A stretch of 64,000 nt of DNA from Rattus norvegicus (taxonomy: Eukaryota > Chordata > Mammalia > Rodentia > Muridae): the NCBI RefSeq assembly GCF_036323735.1, contig NC_086028.1, positions 40,342,001-40,406,000 of the forward strand, in the 5' to 3' direction. Made by a program: the position numbers and the translations under genes. The notes beneath the pieces are model-generated. The model was not told the DNA's origin. It searched no databases and worked only from the letters and a program-made list of their open reading frames with translations. Positions 20,833 to 30,955 of this stretch are shown here, one piece after another (the first letter of the stretch is position 1; each line of letters starts with the position of its first letter).

Positions 20833-22324
20833 ATGGCGAGAGGCAAGCGCAGGAACCCAAGCAACAGAAACCAAGACTACATGCCATCATCGGAGCCCAA
20901 TTCTCCCACCAAAACAAACATGGAATATCAAAACACACCAGAAAAGCAAGATCTAGTTTCAAAATCATATTTGATAATGATGCTGGAGGACTTCAAGAAA
21001 GACATGAACACACTTAGGGAAGCACAGGAAAACATTAATAAACAAGTAAAAGCCTACAGAGAGGAATCGCAAAAATCCCTGAAAGAATTCCAGGAAAACA
21101 CAAACAGTTGAAGGAATTAAAAATGGAAATAGAAGCAATCAAGAAAGAACACATGGAAACAACCCTGGATATAGAAAACCAAAAGAAGAGACAAGGAGCT
21201 GTAGATACAAGCCTCACCAACAGAATTCAAGAGATGGAAGAGAGAATCTCAGGAGCAGAAGATTCCATAGAAATCATTGACTCAACTGTCAAAGATAATG
21301 TAAAGCGGAAAAAGCTACTGGTCCAAAACATACAGGAATTCCAGGACTCAATGAGAAGATCAAACCTAAGGATAATAGGTATAGAAGAGAGTGAAGACTC
21401 CCAGCTCAAAGGACCAGTAAATATCTTCAACAAAATCATAGAAGTCCCCTATTGAAGGAATCAGAGAAAGAACTGGAAGAGCTTGAAGGGGCTCGAGACC
21501 CCAAAAGTACAACAATGCCAAGCAACCAGAGCTTCCAGGGAATAAGCCACTACCTAAAGACTATACATGGACTGACCCTGGACTCTGACCCCATAGGTAG
21601 CAATGAATATCCTAGTAAGAGCACCAGTGGAAGGGGAAGCCCTGGGTCCTGCTAAGACTGAACCCCCAGTGAACTAGTCTATGGGGGGAGGGCGGCAATG
21701 GGGGGAGGGTTGGGAGGGGAACACCCATAAGGAAGGGGAGGGGGGAGGGGGATGTTTGCCCGGAAACCGGGAAAGGGAATAACACTCGAAATGTATATAA
21801 GAAATACTCAAGTTAATAAAAAAAAATAAAATAAAATACAAAAAAAAAAAAAAAAAAAAAAAAAAGAAAACTTCCCTAACCTAAAAAAAGAGATACCCAT
21901 AGACATACAAGAAGCCTACAGAACTCCAAATAGATTGGACCAGAAAAGAAACACCTCCCGTCACATAATTGTCAAAACACCAAACGCACAAAATAAAGAA
22001 AGAATATTAAAAGCAGTAAGGGAAAAAGGTCAAGTAACATATAAAGGGAGACCTATCAGAATCACACCAGACTTCTCGCCAGAAACTATGAAGGCCAGAA
22101 GATCCTGGACTGAGGTCATACAGACCCTAAGAGAACACAAATGCCAGCCCAGGTTACTGTATCCTGCAAAACTCTCAATTAACATTGATGGAGAAACCAA
22201 GATATTCCATGACAAAACCAAATTTACACAATATCTTTCTACAAATCCAGCACTACAAAGGATAATAAATGGTAAAGCCCAACATAAGGAGGCAAACTAT
22301 ACCCTAGAAGAAGCAAGAAACTAA
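20833..22324 (+). pseudogene. L1 ORF1, broken by deletion and nested insertion
   Basis: Starts with the same MARGKRRNPSNRN as the other copies. A 4-base deletion at about 21101-21108 ('aacacaaacagttg' where the others read 'aacacaaYcaaacagttg') ends the first frame at 21111. The middle part is open at 21108-21455 until it enters the nested L1 tail at 21444. The C-terminal domain is open after the insertion (21935-22324), and the A run there has the normal seven A. The coiled-coil region also differs: DMNTLREAQENINKQVKAYREES replaces part of the unit seen in copies 1 and 2. Not functional as ORF1. Confidence 0.94.
21444..21865 (+). mobile_element. Nested 5'-truncated L1 3' end inside ORF1 of copy 3
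   Basis: Starts at 'gtcccctattgaaggaatc', which corresponds to the L1 3'UTR at about 26549 in the host element. It runs through the polypurine tract (about 21681-21755) and ends with 'aataaaaaaaaataaaat' and a 25-A run. Same orientation as the host. The L1 flanks ('atcatagaa' and 'gaaaacttccc') rejoin exactly when it is removed, so no target duplication beyond one or two A can be demonstrated. It is very similar to the host 3'UTR, so the insertion is recent. Confidence 0.93.
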
Positions 22325-22383
22325 TCGTCTTGGCAACAAAACAAAGAGAATGAAAGCACACAAACATAACCTCACATCCAAAT

Positions 22384-25300
22384 ATGAATATAAAGGGAAG
22401 CAATAATCACTATTCCTTAATATCTCTCAATATCAATGGCCTCAACTCCCCAATAAAAAGACATAGATTAACAAACTGGATACGCAATGAGGACCCTGCA
22501 TTCTGCTGCCTACAGGAAACACACCTCAGAGACAAAGACAGACACTACCTCAGAGTGAAAGGCTGGAAAACAACTTTCCAAGCAAATGGTCAGAAGAAGC
22601 AAGCTGGAGTAGCCATTCTAATATCAAATAAAATCAATTTCCAACTAAAAGTCATCAAAAAAGATAAGGAAGGACACTTCATATTCATCAAAGGAAAAAT
22701 CCACCAAGATGAACTCTCAATCCTAAATATCTATGCCCCAAATACAAGGGCACCTACATACGTAAAAGAAACCTTACTAAAGCTCAAAACACACATTGCA
22801 CCTCACACAATAATAGTGGGAGACTTCAACACCCCACTCTCATCAATGGACAGATCATGGAAACAGAAATTAAACAGTGATGTCGACAGACTAAGAGAAG
22901 TCATGAGCCAAATGGACTTAACGGATATTTATAGAACATTCTATCCTAAAGCAAAAGGATATACCTTCTTCTCAGCTCCTCATGGTACTTTCTCCAAAAT
23001 TGACCATATAATTGGTCAAAAAACGGGCCTCAACAGGTACAGAAAGATAGAGATAATCCCATGCGTGCTATCGGACCACCACGGCCTAAAACTGGTCTTC
23101 AATAACAATAAGGGAAGAATGCCCACATATACGTGGAAATTGAACAATGCTCTACTCAATGATAACCTGGTCAAGGAAGAAATAAAGAAAGAAATTAAAA
23201 ACTTTTTAGAATTTAATGAAAATGAAGATACAACATACCCAAACTTATGGGACACAATGAAAGCTGTGCTAAGAGGAAAACTCATAGCGCTGAGTGCCTG
23301 CAGAAAGAAACAGGAAAGAGCATATGTCAGCAGCTTGACAGCACACCTAAAAGCTCTAGAACAAAAAGAAGCAAATACACCCAGGAGGAGTAGAAGGCAG
23401 GAAATAATCAAACTCAGAGCTGAAATCAACCAAGTAGAAACAAAAAGGGCCATAGAAAGAATCAACAGAACCAAAAGTTGGTTCTTTGAGAAAATCAACA
23501 AGATAGATAAACCCGTAGCCAGACTAACGAGAGGACACAGAGAGTGCGTCCAAATTAACAAAATTAAAAATGAAAAGGGAGACATAACTACAGATTCAGA
23601 GGAAATTCAAAAAATCATCAGATCTTACTATAAAAACCTATATTCAACAAAATTTGAAAATCTTCAGGAAATGGACAATTTCCTAGACAGATACCAGGTA
23701 TCGAAGTTAAATCAGGAACAGATAAACCAGTTAAACAACCCCATAACTGCTAAGGAAATAGAAGCAGTCATTAAAGGTCTTCCAACCAAAAAGAGCCCAG
23801 GTCCAGACGGGTTTAGTGCAGAATTCTATCAAACCTTCATAGAAGACCTCATACCAATATTATCCAAACTATTCCACAAAATTGAAACAGATGGAGCACT
23901 ACCGAATTCCTTCTACGAAGCCACAATTACTCTTATACCTAAACCACACAAAGACACAACAAAGAAAGAGAACTTCAGACCAATTTCCCTTATGAATATC
24001 GACGCAAAAATACTCAATAAAATTCTGGCAAACCGAATTCAAGAGCACATCAAAACAATCATCCACTATGATCAAGTAGGCTTCATCCCAGGCATGCAGG
24101 GATGGTTTAATATACGGAAAACCATCAACGTGATCCATCATATAAACAAACTGAAAGAACAAAACCACATGATCATTTCATTAGATGCTGAGAAAGCATT
24201 TGACAAAATTCAACACCCCTTCATGATAAAAGTCCTGGAAAGAATAGGAATTCAAGGCCCATACCTAAACATAGTAAAAGCCATATACAGCAAACCAGTT
24301 GCTAACATTAAACTAAATGGAGAGAAACTTGAAGCAATCCCACTAAAATCAGGGACTAGACAAGGCTGCCCACTCTCTCCCTACTTATTCAATATAGTTC
24401 TTGAAGTTCTAGCCAGAGCAATCAGACAACAAAAGGAGATCAAGGGGATACAGATCGGAAAAGAAGAAGTCAAAATATCACTATTTGCAGATGACATGAT
24501 AGTATATTTAAGTGATCCCAAAAGTTCCACCAGAGAACTACTAAAGCTGATAAACAACTTCAGCAAAGTGGCTGGGTATAAAATTAACTCAAATAAATCA
24601 GTTGCCTTCCTCTATACAAAAGAGAAACAAGCCGAGAAAGAAATTAGGGAAACGACACCCTTCATAATAGACCCAAATAATATAAAGTACCTCGGTGTGA
24701 CTTTAACCAAGCAAGTAAAAGATCTGTACAATAAGAACTTGAAGACACTGAGGAAAGAAATTGAAGAAGACCTCAGAAGATGGAAAGATCTCCCATGCTC
24801 ATGGATTGGCAGGATTAATATAGTAAAAATGGCCATTTTACCAAAAGCAATCTACAGATTCAATGCAATCCCCATCAAAATACCAATCCAATTCTTCAAA
24901 GAGTTAGACAGAACAATTTGCAAATTCATCTGGAATAACAAAAAACCCAGGATAGCTAAAGCTATCCTCAACAATAAAAGGACTTCAGGGGGAATCACTA
25001 TCCCTGAACTCAAGCAGTATTACAGAGCAATAGTGATAAAAACTGCATGGTATTGGTACAGAGACAGACAGATAGACCAATGGAATAGAATTGAAGACCC
25101 AGAAATGAACCCACACACCTATGGTCACTTGATTTTTGACAAAGGAGCCAAAACCATCCAATGGAAAAAAGATAGCATTTTCAGCAAATGGTGCTGGTTC
25201 AACTGGAGGGCAACATGTAGAAGAATGCAGATCGATCCATGCTTATCACCCTGTACAAAGCTTAAGTCCAAGTGGATCAAGGACCTCCACATCAAACCAG

Positions 25301-26211
25301 ACACACTCAAACTAATAGAAGAAAAACTAGGGAAGCATCTGGAACACATGGGCACTGGAAAAAATTTCCTGAACAAAACACCAATGGCTTATGCTCTAAG
25401 ATCAAGAATCGACAAATGGGATCTCATAAAACTGCAAAGCTTCTGTAAGGCAAAGGACACGGTGGTTAGGACAAAACGGCAACCAACAGATTGGGAAAAG
25501 ATCTTTACCAATCCTACAACAGATAGAGGCCTTATATCCAAAATATACAAAGAACTCAAGAAGTTAGACCGCAGGGAAACAAATAACCCTATTAAAAAAT
25601 GGGGTTCAGAGCTAAACAAAGAATTCACAGCTGAGGAATGCCGAATGGCTGAGAAACACCTAAAGAAATGTTCAACATCTTTAGTCATAAGGGAAATGCA
25701 AATCAAAACAACCCTGAGATTTCACCTCACACCAGTGAGAATGGCTAAGATCAAAAACTCAGGTGACAGCAGATGCTGGCGAGGATGTGGAGAAAGAGGA
25801 ACACTCCTCCATTGTTGGTGGGATTGCAGACTGGTAAAACCATTCTGGAAATCAGTCTGGAGGTTCCTCAGAAAATTGGACATTGAACTGCCTGAGGATC
25901 CAGCTATACCTCTCTTGGGCATATACCCAAAAGATGCCTCAACATATAAAAGAGACACGTGCTCCACTATGTTCATCGCAGCCTTATTTATAATAGCCAG
26001 AAAATGGAAAGAACCCAGATGCCCTTCAACAGCGGAATGGATACAGAAAATGTGGTACATCTACACAATGGAATATTACTCAGCTATCAAAAACAACGAG
26101 TCTATGAAATTCGTAGGCAAATGGTTGGAACTGGAAAATATCATCCTGAGTGAGCTAACCCAATCACAGAAAGACATACATGGTATGCACTCATTGATAA
26201 GTGGCTATTAG
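22384..26211 (+). CDS. L1 ORF2 protein: endonuclease-reverse transcriptase, uninterrupted (1275 codons)
   Basis: The L1 enzyme that nicks target DNA and copies RNA into it (target-primed reverse transcription). The N-terminal endonuclease shows every catalytic position expected from the family: N16, E45 (LQETH), D147 and N149 (GDFNT), D207 (IDHI) and H232 (SDHH). The RT domain has GTRQGCPLSPYLFN and FADD at residues 701-704. The C-terminal cysteine motif is complete as C1131-x3-C1135-x7-H1143-x4-C1148. The length equals the usual rodent L1 ORF2. No frameshift: the A run that is short in copy 1 is full length here. It follows ORF1 by about 60 bp. Competence is a prediction from sequence only. 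Confidence 0.95.
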   Translation: MNIKGSNNHYSLISLNINGLNSPIKRHRLTNWIRNEDPAFCCLQETHLRDKDRHYLRVKGWKTTFQANGQKKQAGVAILISNKINFQLKVIKKDKEGHFIFIKGKIHQDELSILNIYAPNTRAPTYVKETLLKLKTHIAPHTIIVGDFNTPLSSMDRSWKQKLNSDVDRLREVMSQMDLTDIYRTFYPKAKGYTFFSAPHGTFSKIDHIIGQKTGLNRYRKIEIIPCVLSDHHGLKLVFNNNKGRMPTYTWKLNNALLNDNLVKEEIKKEIKNFLEFNENEDTTYPNLWDTMKAVLRGKLIALSACRKKQERAYVSSLTAHLKALEQKEANTPRRSRRQEIIKLRAEINQVETKRAIERINRTKSWFFEKINKIDKPVARLTRGHRECVQINKIKNEKGDITTDSEEIQKIIRSYYKNLYSTKFENLQEMDNFLDRYQVSKLNQEQINQLNNPITAKEIEAVIKGLPTKKSPGPDGFSAEFYQTFIEDLIPILSKLFHKIETDGALPNSFYEATITLIPKPHKDTTKKENFRPISLMNIDAKILNKILANRIQEHIKTIIHYDQVGFIPGMQGWFNIRKTINVIHHINKLKEQNHMIISLDAEKAFDKIQHPFMIKVLERIGIQGPYLNIVKAIYSKPVANIKLNGEKLEAIPLKSGTRQGCPLSPYLFNIVLEVLARAIRQQKEIKGIQIGKEEVKISLFADDMIVYLSDPKSSTRELLKLINNFSKVAGYKINSNKSVAFLYTKEKQAEKEIRETTPFIIDPNNIKYLGVTLTKQVKDLYNKNLKTLRKEIEEDLRRWKDLPCSWIGRINIVKMAILPKAIYRFNAIPIKIPIQFFKELDRTICKFIWNNKKPRIAKAILNNKRTSGGITIPELKQYYRAIVIKTAWYWYRDRQIDQWNRIEDPEMNPHTYGHLIFDKGAKTIQWKKDSIFSKWCWFNWRATCRRMQIDPCLSPCTKLKSKWIKDLHIKPDTLKLIEEKLGKHLEHMGTGKNFLNKTPMAYALRSRIDKWDLIKLQSFCKAKDTVVRTKRQPTDWEKIFTNPTTDRGLISKIYKELKKLDRRETNNPIKKWGSELNKEFTAEECRMAEKHLKKCSTSLVIREMQIKTTLRFHLTPVRMAKIKNSGDSRCWRGCGERGTLLHCWWDCRLVKPFWKSVWRFLRKLDIELPEDPAIPLLGIYPKDASTYKRDTCSTMFIAALFIIARKWKEPRCPSTAEWIQKMWYIYTMEYYSAIKNNESMKFVGKWLELENIILSELTQSQKDIHGMHSLISGY

Positions 26212-26956
26212 CCCAAATGCTTGAATTACCCTAGATGCCTAGAACAAACGAAACTCAAGACGGATGATCAAAATGTGAATGCTTCACTCCTTCTTTAAAT
26301 GAGGAAAAAGAATACCCTTGGCTGGGAAGGGAGAGGCAAAGATTAAAACAGAGCCTGAAGGAACACCCATTCAGAGCCTGCCCCACAGGTGGCCCATACA
26401 TATACAGCCACCCAATTGGACAAGATGGATGAAGCAAAGAAGTGCAGACCGACAGGAGCCGGATGTAGATCGCTCCTGAGAGACACAGCCAGAATACAGC
26501 AAATACAGAGGCGAATGCCAGCAGCAAACCACTGAACTGAGAATAGGTCCCCCGTTGAAGGAATCAGAGAAAGAACTGGAAGAGCTTGAAGGGGCTCGAG
26601 ACCCCAAAAGTACAACAATGTCAAGCAACCAGAGCTTCCAGGGACTAAGCCACTACCTAAAGACTATATATGGACTGACCCTGGACTCTGACCCCATAGG
26701 TAGCAATGAATATCCTAGTAAGAGCACCAGTGGAAGGGGAAGCCCTGGGTCCTGCTAAGACTGAACCCCCAGTGAACTAGAGTATGGGGGGAGGGCGGCA
26801 ATGGGGGGAGGGTTCGGAGGGGAACACCCATAAGGAAGGGGAGGGGGGAGGGGGATGTTTGCCCGGAAACCGGGAAAGGGAATAACACTTGAAATGTATA
26901 TAAGAAATACTCAAGTTAATAAAAAAAATGTTTTAATAATGTAAAAAAAAAAAAAA
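26212..26956 (+). other. L1 copy 3 3'UTR with G-rich tract and double A tail
   Basis: G-rich polypurine tract at about 26785-26858. AATAAA at 26918-26923 is followed by an A run, then 14 non-L1-like bases ('tgttttaataatgt', 26929-26942) and a final A tail up to the target duplication. The extra bases are absent at the same place in copy 1. Confidence 0.88.
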
Positions 26957-26973
26957 AAGAAGCTGGGGCCCAG

Positions 26974-27299
26974 CATCACTTTCACCTCAATGAGCCCCAC
27001 CTTAACAACAGCTCCATGGGCTGGTGACCTCATTTACCAAGTGGGTCTTTTAGGAACCTTTTGGATGCAACCATCCCACCTTCTAGCCCTAGGTGCTCCT
27101 CAGTGTTTCTACCATAGACAGTTCACCTGTAAAAGTTAACAGTCTTTCTCCCTAGAACTATTTCCTAACTGTGCCTGCTCTTCCTTGGGTCTTGAGTTAT
27201 GACTTCCGTAAAGACGGGTTGGAGGCATGGCTCAGTGGCTGAGAGCACGTGTTTCTCTTGCAGAGGAATTTTTAATGTCCCCCCTGAGTTCATGAATGA
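26974..27299. other. Unassigned DNA with a SINE-head relic
   Basis: Right flank of L1 copy 3. At 27217-27290 'ggcatggctcagtggctg' and 'agagcacgtgtttctcttgc' resemble a lone B2/B3 head. Otherwise featureless. Confidence 0.4.
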
Positions 27300-28050
27300 C
27301 TCAGAGCCTATTAAAAATATATTGTTCAATATCTATGTTTGCATTATTTCTGCATTTTCTTATGCCATTAATTTCTAGTTTTATTCCATTATGGTCTGAT
27401 AAAATGCAAAAAATTATTTCACTGTGGTTTTTTTCTTTTAATTTGCTAATATGTGCTTGGTTTATGGCACAGAATGTGATCTGTTTTAGATAAATTCTGC
27501 GAGTTGCTGATGTGCATGCGGCAGTGGTTGGAATTGTGTAGATTTCTGCTAACTCCATTTTATCTTTGGTGTACTTCAACTCTGACATTTATTTTCTCGT
27601 ATCTGTCTGGTTGACTTATCTTTTCATGACTGTGGTGTATTAAAGTATTGCAATGGGAGTGTCCCAGGGGGCCTATTTCTCTCTTTAGCTCCACTTGCAA
27701 ATGAAATTCAGTGTACCAACCTTTGAGACACATGTGTGTGTAACCATTCTTTCATCTTGGCAGGAAGAGCCTTTACCATTATAGCATTAGGAGATGGAGG
27801 GAGGAGGATTGTGAGTTCCAGGTCATGAAACACCCTGTCTCAGAACAAGCAACAGAAATACAGATTCTCCTTACATTCTTTGTCCTCTCTATTTTGGCTT
27901 TATACCTGTCTGGTTGGGTGCCTTACTCCTACTGTCTATTCTTCCCTTCAGTTACACTTTGTGTATATATTTGCTAGCAAAATGTGTTTCTTGCGGGCAG
28001 CGATTATTGCATCTTATTTGAGCTAGCAGCCAGTTTCTGTCTTTTTTTTT
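27300..28050 (-). mobile_element. Old L1 fragment (antisense)
   Basis: Plus-strand landmarks of an inverted old mammalian L1: 'tctagttttattccattatg', 'ctgataaaatgc', 'atgtgatctgttttag' and 'gtgtttcttgcgggcagc'. A short B1/B4-like piece may interrupt it near 27775-27860. Many stops in every frame. Confidence 0.55.
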
Positions 28051-28084
28051 AAATTAATGCATGCCAATTCTATAAAGCAATGGA

Positions 28085-28770
28085 GTTTATTATGATATTT
28101 TTATGCATTCATATAGAGTACCTTTATCATTTTTACTCTCCTTATTTCCTACACAAATTCCCTCATCCTATTGCTGATTCCTCTCATCTTCCTTAATATC
28201 TCTCTCTCTATTGTCATCTCTCCAGAGTTTTTTTTTTCCCCCGGAGCTGGGGACCAAACCCAGGGCCTTGCACTTCCTAAGCAAGTGCTCTACCACTGAG
28301 CTAAATCCCCAACCCCCTCTCCAGAGTTTTAAAAGTTCCACATATGAAAGAAGACAGGTGCTATTTGCCTTTGCCTGGTTCATTTTGCTTAACAAAGTGA
28401 CCCACAGTTCCATCTACTTTCTTTCAAATAATTTTTCATTTTTTTCTTGCATGGCTGATACTATTCTATTATGCATACATTTTCCTGGTCCATTTATCCA
28501 CTAATGGACACCTATGCTGATTCTGAACAATTATTGTGAATAGTGCTTCAGTAAGCATGGCTATGTGAGGGTCTATATTGTATGCTGCCTTTGGTTCTGA
28601 GGTTAAATACCCAGAAATAATATCGCTGGATGAGGTGGTATTTCTGTTTTTGTTTTTCTGAGGAACCTCCATACCAATCTCTGTAACGGTGGTACTAACT
28701 TACATGTCCACTAATGTATGAAGCTTTGCTTTCCCTATAAGCTTGCTAATAGTTGTTAGTTCCTTATCTC
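28085..28770 (-). mobile_element. Old L1 ORF2 3' region (antisense), split by an ID
   Basis: Reversed L1 landmarks: 'tttatccactaatggacacc', 'attgtgaatagtgcttcag', 'gaggaacctccataccaatc' and 'cttacatgtccactaatg'. These correspond to the conserved end of ORF2. It is interrupted by the ID at 28228-28317. Non-coding. Confidence 0.65.
28232..28317 (-). mobile_element. ID SINE with target duplication
   Basis: Minus strand: 'gggggttggggatttagctc' head and the 'ggtttggtccccagctcc' end with an A tail. Bounded by 'tctccagagtttt' at 28219-28231 and 28318-28330. Inserted into the old L1. Confidence 0.93.
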
Positions 28771-28809
28771 TTGACCTTAGGTTCCTCACTTGAGGTTCAC
28801 TTCTGAAGC

Positions 28810-29085
28810 TGTGTGCAGGGAGCCAGAGGTCAACATCAGGTTTCATTCTGTATTATTATCCACCTTATTTTTTTGAGAGCATCTCTCCCTAGACCCAGAA
28901 CTCTGTTTCAGATAGTCTGGCTACCAGTAAGCTCTGGGGATCTGCTTATCTCCATTCCCTCTCAGCACTGGGGTTATAAACATATGTAGCCCCACTAAAC
29001 TTTTACATGCAGTCTGGGAATTTGAACTCAGGACCTCATGCATGCACAAAAAAAATCTTAACCACTGAGCCAACTCTATCTTCTC
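28810..29085 (-). mobile_element. B4-type SINE
   Basis: Reversed ID-like head at 29015-29080 ('tgaactcaggacctcatgc', 'accactgagccaactc') and B1-like body ('cattccctctcagcactggg'). Confidence 0.65.
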
Positions 29086-29110
29086 AATCCCTGATAACTT
29101 ATACTCTTTT

Positions 29111-29228
29111 TCTTTTTCTTTTTTTTACTTTGTCTTTTTTTTTTTTTTTCTTTTCAGAGCTGAGGATTGAACCCAGGGCCTTTTGCTTGCTAGGCAAGCG
29201 CTCTACCACTGAGCTAAATCCCCAACCC
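29111..29228 (-). mobile_element. ID SINE
   Basis: Minus-strand 'ggggttggggatttagctc' head, 'agcgcttgcctagcaagc' and an A/T-rich tail at 29111-29153. Slightly more diverged than the other IDs ('gaggattgaaccc'). A target duplication is not obvious. Confidence 0.9.
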
Positions 29229-30412
29229 CTTTTTAAAATTGCATTTTTAAATTTACATTTTAAATGTTATTCCATTTCCTGGTTTCCTCTCCAGAAACCC
29301 GCTATCCCCCTAACTCCTCTGCTTCTGTGAGGGTGCTCCCACCTCCCTGCCCTGACATTCCTCTACATTGGGACATTGAGCCTTCACAGGACCAAGGGCC
29401 TCTCCTTCCACTGATGCCTGAAAAGGCCATTCTCTGCTACATATGCGGCTGGAGCCATAGGTCCATCCCTGTATATCTTGGGATGGTGGTTTAGTCCCTG
29501 GGAGCTCTGGGGGGTCTGGTTGACTGATACTGTTGTCCATCTTATGAGGTTGCAAACCCCTTCAGCTCCTTCAGTCCTTTCTCTAACTCCTCCATTAGGG
29601 ACCCTATTCTCAGTTCAATGGTTGGTTGGCTGCAAGCATCAGTCTCTGTATTTGTCAGGCTCTGACAGAGACTCTCAGGAGACATCCATATCAGGCTCCT
29701 GTCAGCATACACTTCTTGGCATTAGCAATAGTGTCTGGGTTTGGTGGCTGCATATGGGATGGATCCCCATGTGGTGCAGAATCTAGATGGCCTTTCCTTC
29801 AGTTTCTGCTCTACTCTTTGTCTCTGTATTTTGTCCCGTGAGTATTTTGTTCCCCTTTCTAAGAAGGACAGATGCATACACATTTTGGTCTTCCTTCTCT
29901 TTGAGCTTCATGTGATCTGTGAATTGTTTCTTGGGTATTCTGAGATTTGGGGCTAATAACCACTTATTAGTGAGTGCATACCATGTGTGTTCTTTTGTGA
30001 TTGGGTTACCTCACTCAGGATATTTTCTACTTTCATCCATTTGCCTAAGAATTTCATGAAGTCATTGTTTTTAATAGCTGAGCAGTATTCCATTGTGTAA
30101 ATGTACCAAATTTTCTGTATCCATTCCTCTGTTGAAGGACATCTGGATTCTTTCCAGCTTCTGGCTCTTATAAATAAGGCTGCTATGAACATAGTGGAGC
30201 ATATGTCCTTGTTATATGTTGGAGCATCTTTTGGTTGTATACCCAGGAGTGGTATAGTTGGGTCCTTAGGTAGTAGTACTATGTCCAATTTTCTGGGAAC
30301 CTCCAGACTGATTTCCAGAGTGGTTGTACCAGCTTGCAATCCCACCAACAGATGCTGGTGAGGATGTGGATAAAGAGGAATACTCCTTCATTGTTGGTGG
30401 GATTGTAAGCTG
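29229..30412 (-). mobile_element. 5'-truncated L1 (Lx-like), antisense
   Basis: 3'UTR at the left and ORF2 C terminus at the right. A 131-codon antisense frame (29953-30348) is clearly ORF2: DPTIPLLGIQPKDAPTY, CPSTEEWIQKIWYIYTMEY and HGMHSLISGY. It is more diverged than the three young copies. The 3'UTR lacks the young family's polypurine tract in the same form. Confidence 0.88.
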
Positions 30413-30556
30413 AGACACTCTTAATAGCTGGTATGTGCCACATCCTATGCTGGGAATGCTGTGTATGCACTAGGTGGGCCTGGGCTTCCGGGCTCCTTTG
30501 GATTAGTGAAAAGGACACACATGCACACAGGCAAGTCAAACCTGCTATGAATACAA
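30413..30556. other. Unassigned DNA
   Basis: Spacer between the L1 relic and the ID insertion. Confidence 0.35.
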
Positions 30557-30572
30557 TGCAGAGAGGTTTTCT

Positions 30573-30686
30573 TTTTCTTTTTCCTTTTCTTTTCTTTTCT
30601 TTCTTTTTTTTTTCAGAGCTGGGGACTGAACCCAGGGCCTTGCGCTTGCTAGGCAAGCGCTCTACCACTGAGCTAAATCCCCAACC
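30573..30686 (-). mobile_element. ID SINE with target duplication
   Basis: Minus strand starts 'ggttggggatttagctcag' and ends in a long A-rich tail (TTTTC-rich on plus). Bounded by 'tgcagagaggttttct' at 30557-30572 and 30687-30702. Confidence 0.95.
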
Positions 30687-30833
30687 TGCAGAGAGGTTTT
30701 CTGACTGGAGAGACAGTGACGCACAGGGCTGGGTGGGGGTGTGAGAGAGCAGGCCTGGTAAGCATCAGTCTTCACCAATGGCGAGTCTTCCTCCTTTTAG
30801 AGATGGCTAACTCTTTGGCTTCAGACCATCCTT

Positions 30834-30955
30834 TTTTTTTTTTTTTTTTCTTTTCTTTCTTTCTTTTTTTTTTTTTTTCCGGAGCTGGGGACCGAACCCA
30901 GGGCCTTGCGCTTGCTAGGCAAGCGCTCTACCACTGAGCTAAATTCCCAACCCCT
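30834..30955 (-). mobile_element. ID SINE with target duplication
   Basis: Near-consensus ID on the minus strand with a long A-rich tail. Bounded by 'gcttcagaccatcctt' at 30818-30833 and 30956-30971. It lies only about 130 bp from the preceding ID, in the same orientation. Confidence 0.95.

Larger units (their letters stand above)
20095..26956 (+). mobile_element. L1 copy 3: full-length LINE-1 with intact ORF2
   Basis: Complete element between 17-bp target duplications, 'aagaagctggggcccag', at 20078-20094 and 26957-26973. It has a 5'UTR of 738 bp starting at 'acccgcggatcccgg', a disrupted ORF1 (20833-22324), ORF2 open from 22384 to 26211, and a 3'UTR with a polypurine tract and A tail. It contains a nested L1 3' end at 21444-21865. 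ORF1 damage means it cannot supply its own chaperone, but its ORF2 could in principle be expressed. Confidence 0.97.
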
